Assembly (NCBI GenBank): GCA_024860865.1
Contig: JACRDV010000152.1
Coordinates: 1-5,253, forward strand
DNA length: 5,253 nucleotides
Source of the DNA: JACRDV01 sp024860865 [NCBI: Methanobacteriota archaeon]
Lineage (GTDB): Archaea > JACRDV01
Direction of reading: 5' to 3'
Shown: positions 1-4,157 of the stretch, piece after piece
How positions within the stretch are numbered: the stretch's first letter is position 1
Layout of the letters: each line of letters opens with the position of its first letter
The notes under the pieces: generated by a model
Seen by the model: the letters and a program-made list of their open reading frames with translations, nothing else
Databases searched by the model: none
What the model was told of the DNA's origin: nothing
Made by a program: the position numbers and the translations under genes

Positions 1-1
1 A

Positions 2-106
2 AGAGAGAATTCGGCCTTAGCTAATGGCGACATGTCGCTACCGCAGGGAAGTTTTAATAGAACTATATTAGCCTGGCAATATATTGTAACGAAAAAAAGA
101 GAGTAG
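2..106 (+). CDS. C-terminal end of an unidentified protein (partial, enters from the left edge)
   Basis: One plus-strand frame is open from the left edge for 34 codons and ends at TAG (104-106). The peptide includes the stretch LPQGSFNRTILAWQYIV and a basic tail, KKRE. Its composition (Trp, Gln, Pro, mixed polar and hydrophobic residues) is protein-like rather than the low-complexity output typical of AT-rich non-coding DNA. It would converge on the minus-strand coiled-coil gene, with 16 bases between the two stops, a common spacing for convergent genes. I do not recognise the family. An open run this short can arise by chance, so the call is tentative; no start or catalytic motif is in view. 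Confidence 0.35.
   Translation, partial: RENSALANGDMSLPQGSFNRTILAWQYIVTKKRE
91..99 (-). terminator. Oligo-T tract after the coiled-coil gene
   Basis: Read on the minus strand there is a run of seven T (92-98) about 24 bases after the TAA stop of the coiled-coil gene. Archaeal RNA polymerase can terminate at T-rich tracts without a strong hairpin, so this is a plausible end of the winged-helix/coiled-coil transcript. No convincing hairpin precedes it. It lies inside the putative plus-strand reading frame that ends at 106. Confidence 0.35.
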
Positions 107-122
107 AATGAAATAAAGTTTA

Positions 123-1055
123 TTAAAAGCTAATACCATATAATTGTTTAAACTTTGCAAGCTTTTCTTCGAGTTTCGATTTTTCAGCTTTTGTTGTTCT
201 AAGTTCTTCTTCCAATAAACAAGTTTTTTCTTGAATTTCAGTTATAGTGTTTAATGCTTTTTTTAATTCCTTGGCTTCTTCACTTTCTATTTCTTTTATC
301 CGGTATTCCTCGCCTTCTAGCGATTTAACTCTCTCTTTGAGTTCTTGAGCCAATTCTTGTGCTTTATTTCGTTCTTCCTCTATTTGTTTGCTATTTGATT
401 CTGATGTTCTGAGTTTTGCTTCAAGATCTGAAACTTTCTCCTCTAGTTCTGATATAAGACTCGATTTTTTTCTTAGGTTATCAAGATTTTTGGATCTCTC
501 ATTTTCTAGTGTCTCAATTTTCTCTTCCAACTTTTTAGCTAAATCTTGTGCTCTACTTTGCTCTTCTTCTATGGATTTGATTTTTGTTTCTAAATCTTTG
601 ATTTTTACTATTGCTTCACTTAGTGAGATTTTAGGCTTTGCGATTGAAGGCGGCTTTGGATACTGTTTAGTATAAAAGTCATGATCGCGTAAAAACTCTA
701 TAAGCGAGGATGGGAGTCTAATCTCTTCTCCGGCTTTAGAAATAATATAAGTTTTCGTGTCAAGAACGTACTTCCCTTCCTGAAAACCATCCTCAACTTT
801 TGACACGCTCCAGTCTCCAATTTGTTCGTTTTTGCTCAATCCTTCTAAAAAGTAAAGAATGTTGACTGGAAGCTGTATGTTAAATTCAGCATATTTTCCT
901 ACTGGGTCGAACCTAGGCGTTTCACCAATGTACCTACAAGCCTCTGTAACCCAAAAATCAAAGGTTAAGATTGGTTCATCACCTTTTTTAACTGTTTTCA
1001 AACGCCATGTTCCATGGGCTAAGCCATCTTTTGGTTTTTCTGGCTTTTTCGGCAT
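123..1055 (-). CDS. Unknown N-terminal domain plus long C-terminal coiled coil
   Basis: A 310-residue protein of unknown function. Residues 1 to about 132 look globular, with alternating strands, Trp/Phe/Tyr-rich stretches and no signal peptide or membrane helix; I do not recognise this domain. A short Pro-rich linker (KQYPKPPSIAKPK, about 130-142) leads to a highly charged Glu/Lys/Leu coiled coil from about 144 to 304, ending in KQLYGISF. The coiled coil contains an imperfect internal duplication (see findings). The frame can be extended one codon to TTG at 1058, but the Shine-Dalgarno core abuts that TTG, so ATG at 1055 is the better start. The gene follows the winged-helix gene by nine bases and is almost certainly co-transcribed with it. 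A cytoplasmic oligomeric scaffold, or a sensor partner for the regulator, would fit but is inference. Coiled coils give many spurious similarities to SMC- or myosin-like proteins; nothing here shows an ATPase. Confidence 0.85.
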   Translation of the reverse strand: MPKKPEKPKDGLAHGTWRLKTVKKGDEPILTFDFWVTEACRYIGETPRFDPVGKYAEFNIQLPVNILYFLEGLSKNEQIGDWSVSKVEDGFQEGKYVLDTKTYIISKAGEEIRLPSSLIEFLRDHDFYTKQYPKPPSIAKPKISLSEAIVKIKDLETKIKSIEEEQSRAQDLAKKLEEKIETLENERSKNLDNLRKKSSLISELEEKVSDLEAKLRTSESNSKQIEEERNKAQELAQELKERVKSLEGEEYRIKEIESEEAKELKKALNTITEIQEKTCLLEEELRTTKAEKSKLEEKLAKFKQLYGISF

Positions 1056-1058
1056 CAA

Positions 1059-1064
1059 ATCACC
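1059..1064 (-). promoter_or_regulatory. Shine-Dalgarno site GGTGAT of the coiled-coil gene
   Basis: GGTGAT matches the archaeal anti-Shine-Dalgarno complement and ends three bases before ATG at 1055. It begins immediately after the TAG stop of the winged-helix gene (1065-1067), an arrangement that favours translational coupling. It decides between the two tandem start codons TTG-ATG in favour of ATG. Confidence 0.7.
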
Positions 1065-1268
1065 CTATTTAGATAATTTATAATATGTCTCTCCGCTTCT
1101 TTCAGCAGCTTGAATCAATTGAAGTTGGATAAGTTCGTCTAACAATTTTTTTACATAATTTTGGTTTAAACCAAGTCTTTTTGAAATTGTCAAAAGTGGC
1201 AGCTCATCGACTTTTTCTAATACATTTAATATCCGCTGGTGTACTGGAGTCAGTTTTTGTGCAGACAT
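1065..1268 (-). CDS. Small winged-helix DNA-binding protein
   Basis: A 67-residue protein that is essentially one winged helix-turn-helix. Helix 1 is about residues 7-20 (TPVHQRILNVLEKV), followed by a short second helix with LTISKRLGL (26-34). The putative recognition helix is about 35-50 (NQNYVKKLLDELIQLQ). A beta-wing follows, with LIQAAERSGETYYKLSK. The pattern 'separate a basic unit, then helper helix, then YVKKLLDEL' is typical of MarR/ArsR-like and other archaeal one-domain regulators. It has no effector-binding domain, so it probably dimerises or acts with a partner; the coiled-coil protein encoded nine bases downstream is the obvious candidate (inference). The start at ATG 1268 is supported by GAGGT five bases upstream. 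It may autoregulate from its own promoter region, but no operator is proven. Confidence 0.85.
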   Translation of the reverse strand: MSAQKLTPVHQRILNVLEKVDELPLLTISKRLGLNQNYVKKLLDELIQLQLIQAAERSGETYYKLSK

Positions 1269-1273
1269 TTTTT

Positions 1274-1278
1274 ACCTC
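1274..1278 (-). promoter_or_regulatory. Shine-Dalgarno site GAGGT of the winged-helix gene
   Basis: GAGGT is separated from ATG at 1268 by five A. It fits the archaeal consensus and fixes the start of the 67-residue protein. Its presence implies a leadered mRNA, so the promoter should lie some distance upstream rather than directly before the start. Confidence 0.65.
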
Positions 1279-1317
1279 GTAATTCAATTGAGTGCATTTA
1301 ATTTAAAATAGTTATAG

Positions 1318-1416
1318 ATAGCTTATTTAATCAATTACATCAATTTACTTGTGTTGTATAATTTCTTTTCTATTTGTATTAACAATGAAAAATAAGTTAA
1401 CGTAGAAATAAGCTAT
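1318..1416. repeat. Eleven-base inverted repeat, arms 77 bases apart
   Basis: ATAGCTTATTT (1318-1328) and AAATAAGCTAT (1406-1416) are exact reverse complements. The left arm overlaps the candidate TATA element of the winged-helix operon, so the pair could be two operator half-sites or sites that allow looping. The sequence is AT-rich and such a match can occur by chance in a gap this size, so the function is speculative. Confidence 0.35.
1321..1330 (-). promoter_or_regulatory. Candidate TATA element of the winged-helix/coiled-coil operon
   Basis: On the minus strand TTAAATAAGC lies about 55-60 bases before the winged-helix ATG. A start of transcription about 25 bases downstream (near 1298) would leave a leader of roughly 30 bases, enough for the GAGGT site. 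No clear BRE element precedes it, and a second AT-rich candidate (TTTTAAAT, about 1300-1307) is closer to the gene. The element overlaps the left arm of the inverted repeat at 1318-1328. Confidence 0.3.
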
Positions 1417-1659
1417 ATTAAAGCATTTTTTAACATTCCGGTTTTTAAGTATTTTTATAATTGCTTCTCAATGTATTAGAAATTTGATTTTATTATATTT
1501 TGCCGAATAGAACGACTTTTTAAGGCTAGATTAACTCGTGGAGCGCGTCAGACAACTTTAATTGTAAACCTGTTTGATATTTGAATTTTTTAACTTGGGC
1601 CCAATAAAATTAACACAAAACAAAAATAATCGTTAAATTTTCAAAGTTATTTGACAGGT

Positions 1660-1688
1660 AGAGCAAAAAGATATGAAAACAAAAGACT
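1660..1688 (-). terminator. T-rich tracts after the S-layer-like gene
   Basis: Directly after the TAA stop at 1689 the minus strand reads a series of T-rich blocks (TTTT, TTTTC, then TTTTT at about 1665-1669). This is consistent with hairpin-free archaeal termination. No stem-loop is evident. Confidence 0.3.
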
Positions 1689-2771
1689 TTAATCAAACAT
1701 TAACACATTGCCTTCGATTTCGGGCTGTTTAAGCAACTCATTTGTAGCTCGTAAGGTACCTTCTCGGGTATTGCCGGCTATAATGAAGTATATCTGAGTA
1801 GGTGAAGCCGGATCATCGAAAAAAGTTTCAATCACGGCTTGATCTTGTTTTCTAGTTCCACTTAATGCCCAACCGAACCCATATTCAGAGAAGGGTTTAG
1901 GCATTTTAGGCTGGAGTTGTAAAGTAAAGTTATTAGCCTGTGGCCCACCGACTGTAAAAATTACTCGATATTTCCTGGTGATGTTGGTTGCTAGTGCTTC
2001 TTTGTCTGTTATTATGCTCGCATTCTTGAATAGTGTTTGAATTTTCCTTGCGCAATCATAGTCAAGCTGAGCCGCTTTTTTACCAACTACTATAACCGCA
2101 GCATCCTTATCGAAGTACCTATAGTAATAGCTAATCAAAACTTTAGGTTGATAATTTGTGATTATGTTTGTATAACCATTGTAAGTGGTAGAAGTAATCT
2201 GAATGTTGTCTTTTGAACCGAAAAAATTGTTGTTCCTATACACTTCGGCCTCGTAGCTGACATATTCATGATTTCCGTTGTACCACGCCATAGCCGGAAC
2301 AATAAAGCTAACATTTCCAAAACTATCTGAAAAACTTGTAGCAACTAAAGAACCAAATTTATCATATAATTTGACCTTTGCATTTGGAAGAATATTCCCG
2401 TTTGCATCGCAAATGCTTATGTCTAACTTTGCTGGGTAATCTTGAGTTCGAATAGACGCCGAAATATTCTCTGAAATAGTCTTTTCTATGCTCCCAACGC
2501 AAAAGCCTTTCACAAAAAGTTCAAAATAATAAGATTGCCAAGTGGGAAGATTGAAGTAAACTCTGCCAAAGCTATCAGTTATTTCTTTAGTGAGATATTT
2601 CCAATTAGAGTCGTACACTACAATTAAGGCATTTGTGATCACATTAGAATTTCTATCGTATGCTCTGATCGTTACGGTTGCTGTGGCCGAAACAGCTGCT
2701 GTTAAGAAAAATGTTAAAGCGAGCATAAGAAAAATAAATACAAGGAAAAGTTTTTTCTTGGAAAAACCCAT
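1689..2771 (-). CDS. Exported protein with two beta-sandwich repeats and an S-layer-like C-terminal domain
   Basis: A 360-residue protein. Residues 1-29 are a signal peptide: the basic start MGFSKKK, a hydrophobic core at 8-26 and a likely cleavage site after AVSA (26-29). Two related beta-sandwich units follow, about 30-112 and 114-205. Both carry an alternating-strand pattern and the motif DSFGxVxFxxP (66-76 and 149-159), as in carboxypeptidase-regulatory-like/CnaB-type extracellular domains. The C-terminal part (about 220-348) has AAVIVVGKKAA, then IFTVGGPQANN (271-281) and YFIIAGNTREGTLRATNEL (328-346). The VGGPxAN and AGxxREGTxxA patterns resemble archaeal S-layer C-terminal domains. Five N-glycosylation sequons (N102, N153, N250, N263, N281) also fit a cell-surface protein. 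No C-terminal membrane anchor or PGF-CTERM-like signal is visible. At 360 residues it is shorter than most S-layer proteins, so it may be a minor surface component rather than the lattice itself. ATG at 2771 has only a weak GGGAT upstream. Confidence 0.85.
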   Translation of the reverse strand: MGFSKKKLFLVFIFLMLALTFFLTAAVSATATVTIRAYDRNSNVITNALIVVYDSNWKYLTKEITDSFGRVYFNLPTWQSYYFELFVKGFCVGSIEKTISENISASIRTQDYPAKLDISICDANGNILPNAKVKLYDKFGSLVATSFSDSFGNVSFIVPAMAWYNGNHEYVSYEAEVYRNNNFFGSKDNIQITSTTYNGYTNIITNYQPKVLISYYYRYFDKDAAVIVVGKKAAQLDYDCARKIQTLFKNASIITDKEALATNITRKYRVIFTVGGPQANNFTLQLQPKMPKPFSEYGFGWALSGTRKQDQAVIETFFDDPASPTQIYFIIAGNTREGTLRATNELLKQPEIEGNVLMFD

Positions 2772-2811
2772 TTTGAATCCCGATAGATTTTTGCTGCGTT
2801 AAACTATCAAG

Positions 2812-2820
2812 TTTTTTATA
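2812..2820 (-). promoter_or_regulatory. TATA box of the S-layer-like gene
   Basis: TATAAAAAA on the minus strand, ending 40 bases before ATG at 2771. Transcription starting about 25 bases downstream of its centre would give a short leader of 15-20 bases. The flanking CGCCG is not a good BRE match. It lies in the 107-base gap after the 118-residue gene, which argues that the S-layer-like gene is its own transcription unit. Confidence 0.5.
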
Positions 2821-2878
2821 CGGCGTTGTTCAAAGACGAATTTTTAGAAATTACGCTTATCCATCAAAGAACCGAGGC

Positions 2879-3235
2879 TTACATTACAAGCTCTACAGGA
2901 AAACCTCTCTGTTTTAACAGCTCTACTTGTTTAACATCGGTGAATTCAAACATTTTGGTATCTCTGCTATATTGGACTCCCATTTCTTTGAGTTCATTCC
3001 AAACATCACCCAGCCTAAATGGCAACCTTATAGGTGTGTTTAAGGATATCCTAATGATCTGTGCAGGTCTAGGCACTGAGGTTGGAACAGAAGCTGGTTT
3101 AAGCGTAAATGCTTCTCCAGTAGCTAGCAAGTCCATTCTTACCTTAATCTCATCTACTGTAATTGGCTCAGCGAACTCAGAACTATGTGTTTCTCCGTCA
3201 TCAAAAACAATGGAAAATTTTTTTACCTTTTTCAT
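2879..3235 (-). CDS. Unrecognised 118-residue protein
   Basis: I do not recognise this family. The chosen start is ATG at 3235, preceded by GGAGAT three bases away and by a good TATA/BRE element. The frame stays open 43 more codons to 3364, but that extension would overlap the promoter and the end of the macro-domain gene and is probably not translated. The protein begins MKKVKKFSIVFDDGETHSSEF, a likely beta-hairpin. A helix follows (TVDEIKVRMDLLATGEAF), then a Pro-rich linker with ASVPTSVPRPAQ (about 47-58). The second half (about 59-118) has strand-like IIRISL, a helix with VWNELKEMGV, a strand with KMFEF and a helix with VKQVELLKQRGF. This suggests two small alpha/beta units. There is no signal peptide, membrane segment, Cys cluster or nucleotide-binding motif, so it is likely cytoplasmic. 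It follows the macro-domain gene on the same strand but has its own promoter. Confidence 0.75.
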   Translation of the reverse strand: MKKVKKFSIVFDDGETHSSEFAEPITVDEIKVRMDLLATGEAFTLKPASVPTSVPRPAQIIRISLNTPIRLPFRLGDVWNELKEMGVQYSRDTKMFEFTDVKQVELLKQRGFPVELVM

Positions 3236-3238
3236 TTG

Positions 3239-3244
3239 ATCTCC
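3239..3244 (-). promoter_or_regulatory. Shine-Dalgarno site GGAGAT of the 118-residue gene
   Basis: GGAGAT is three bases from ATG at 3235, in the longer context AAGGAGATCAAATG. This spacing matches the GGTGAT site of the coiled-coil gene and decides the internal ATG over the upstream one at 3364. Confidence 0.75.
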
Positions 3245-3276
3245 TTCTTTATTCTTAAAGTCAATACCCCACAATA

Positions 3277-3290
3277 GTATATATTTTACG
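3277..3290 (-). promoter_or_regulatory. BRE/TATA promoter of the 118-residue gene
   Basis: The minus strand reads CGTAAAATATATAC. CGTAA fits the archaeal BRE pattern cRnAA, and AATATATA (3278-3285) is a TATA box. A start about 25 bases downstream (near 3255) leaves a leader of about 20 bases containing the GGAGAT site. This is the best-formed promoter in the window. Confidence 0.6.
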
Positions 3291-3300
3291 AAAGGAGTGC

Positions 3301-3315
3301 GGCTATTCAATAGCC
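3301..3315. repeat. Perfect inverted repeat GGCTATT-C-AATAGCC
   Basis: A seven-base inverted repeat with a single central base, in the gap between the macro-domain stop (3345) and the BRE/TATA at 3277-3290. As RNA it could form a six-pair stem with a three-base loop about 30 bases after the macro-domain stop, but no T tract follows, so it is a poor terminator. As DNA it is a compact dyad about ten bases upstream of the BRE, a position suited to an activator or repressor. Either role is inference. Confidence 0.45.
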
Positions 3316-3344
3316 AAAAGAAGTTTTTTAGATTATTATTGAGA

Positions 3345-3905
3345 TTATCTAAAAATCCTTTCACAATTTTTCTTAAAAGTGTCTGTTAACTCGCTATCAA
3401 ATCCAATTAATATGATTTTTCCAAGATATTTTGGTTTATCTTGGTCAATAAAATCCTTAATTGTCCATATCATAACCCGTGCTGCGTCAGATTTCGGTAG
3501 ACCACCAACTCCAGTTCCCATTCCAGGGAAAGTTATACTCTCAATTTTGTTTTCGTCAGCACATTTCAGCGCAGCTAAAACAGCTTTTTTCACATTTTTA
3601 ATTGATGTTAGTTGAGCAGGGCGCTCCATTGTTGGGGCATGTATTATTATTTTTGCAGATAATTTACCAGCTGTTGTTGTGATTGCTTTCCCAATTGGGA
3701 TTGGAGATTTTGCTATAGCCTCTTTTTCAATAATTTCTCCACCAATTTTTTTGAGTGCACCCGCAACTCCTCCGCCCATAAACCCAAGAGAATTAGCTGG
3801 ATTTACAATAGCATCAACTTTTTCTTGAGTTATGTCTCCTTGTTTAACAATAATTTTGATATTTTTATAGCCCATTTGACTCAAAGGATTGTGGTCCATC
3901 CTCAT
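3345..3905 (-). CDS. Macro-domain (ADP-ribose binding) protein
   Basis: A 186-residue single-domain macro protein, close to the size of the archaeal Af1521 prototype. Diagnostic motifs in order are QGDIT (22-26, where the Asp contacts the adenine in the family), IVNPAN (33-38), GFMGGGVAGAL (41-51) and IIHAPTMERPA (87-97). The second phosphate-binding loop is TFPGMGTGVGGLP (125-137). All main ligand-binding loops are intact. Macro domains bind ADP-ribose, and many hydrolyse O-acetyl-ADP-ribose or remove ADP-ribose from protein Asp/Glu; which activity applies here cannot be told from sequence. ATG at 3905 is used, but GGAG (3918-3921) is 12 bases away. Met11 (3875), just before GYKNIKIIVKQGDIT, is an alternative start that fits the usual family N-terminus. 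No ADP-ribosyltransferase gene (for example DarT-like) is present in the window, so a toxin-antitoxin role is not supported. Confidence 0.93.
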   Translation of the reverse strand: MRMDHNPLSQMGYKNIKIIVKQGDITQEKVDAIVNPANSLGFMGGGVAGALKKIGGEIIEKEAIAKSPIPIGKAITTTAGKLSAKIIIHAPTMERPAQLTSIKNVKKAVLAALKCADENKIESITFPGMGTGVGGLPKSDAARVMIWTIKDFIDQDKPKYLGKIILIGFDSELTDTFKKNCERIFR

Positions 3906-4157
3906 AGAATTATTTTACTCCAATACTCAAGAAGTATTTAGCTACTATAATATAGAGGATGCCCGATTTCTTTATAAATTATTCCAAGATAAGTTAAAGT
4001 TGGATATTTAAAAAATATGCAAAATTATTAAAGATTGAACAAGCATCGAGGGAATATCTTGGTATTTGAAAATAAAAAAGTAAGTTTAAAGGAATTGTGA
4101 ATTCATCTGATTTTCACTTCAGAACTTTTGTTTATTTTGGGGGTATTTAGTATTCCT
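3906..4157. promoter_or_regulatory. Divergent intergenic region between the macro-domain and aminotransferase genes
   Basis: This 252-base AT-rich gap must hold promoters for both divergent genes. For the macro-domain gene, minus-strand TTTATAAAG (3970-3978) would give a leader of about 40 bases; CTATATTATAG (3946-3956) is a second candidate. For the aminotransferase, plus-strand TATTTAAAAAATATG (4005-4019) or GTTTAAAGG (4084-4092) are candidates. None has a convincing BRE. GGGGG at 4139-4143 lies 14 bases before the aminotransferase ATG and is not a good Shine-Dalgarno. No gene is supported here. Confidence 0.4.

Larger units (their letters stand above)
1269..1688. other. AT-rich intergenic region (420 bases)
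   Basis: No protein gene is supported here. The right part should hold the T-rich 3' end of the S-layer-like gene and the left part the promoter of the winged-helix operon. One GC-richer islet (about 1523-1560, containing GTGGAGCGCGTC) stands out against the AT-rich background. A ten-base palindrome, TTGGGCCCAA (1596-1605), lies to its right. I see no tRNA, CRISPR repeat, insertion-sequence end or recognisable non-coding RNA. Confidence 0.6.

Noticed and set aside
27-38. Perfect 12-base palindrome GCGACATGTCGC
   Set aside because: A six-pair palindrome is expected about once by chance in a window of this size, and it lies inside a putative coding end with no supporting context.
388-675. 95-codon plus-strand open frame rich in Ser, Phe and Leu
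   Set aside because: It is the antisense shadow of the Glu/Lys-rich coiled coil, whose complement yields Ser/Phe/Leu codons.
1480-1581. Short plus-strand open frame ending in LIVNLFDI, a possible gene remnant
   Set aside because: It has no start codon or ribosome binding site and only about 33 codons, and I see no family resemblance. It is within chance expectation.
1523-1590. tRNA-like stretch with GTGGAGCGC followed by a possible ACAA/TTGT hairpin, reminiscent of a D-arm and anticodon arm
   Set aside because: The D-stem has only three of four pairs and lacks the loop GG. The anticodon hairpin has a six-base loop in the wrong register. There is no GGTTCGA-like T arm or acceptor stem.
2826-3239. 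137-codon plus-strand open frame opposite the 118-residue gene
   Set aside because: It is Ser-rich shadow coding. The minus-strand gene has a promoter, a Shine-Dalgarno and better protein composition; this frame has none of these.
3236-3364. Upstream extension of the 118-residue protein by 43 residues
   Set aside because: The added sequence is low in coding character, contains the BRE/TATA element and overlaps the end of the macro-domain gene. The internal ATG has a strong Shine-Dalgarno.
3345-3905. DarTG-like toxin-antitoxin interpretation of the macro-domain gene
   Set aside because: No ADP-ribosyltransferase toxin is adjacent, and the motifs resemble stand-alone archaeal macro proteins.
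3984-4062. Eight-base inverted repeat CCAAGATA / TATCTTGG in the divergent region
   Set aside because: This length and spacing are expected by chance in AT-rich DNA, and the flanks do not extend the match.
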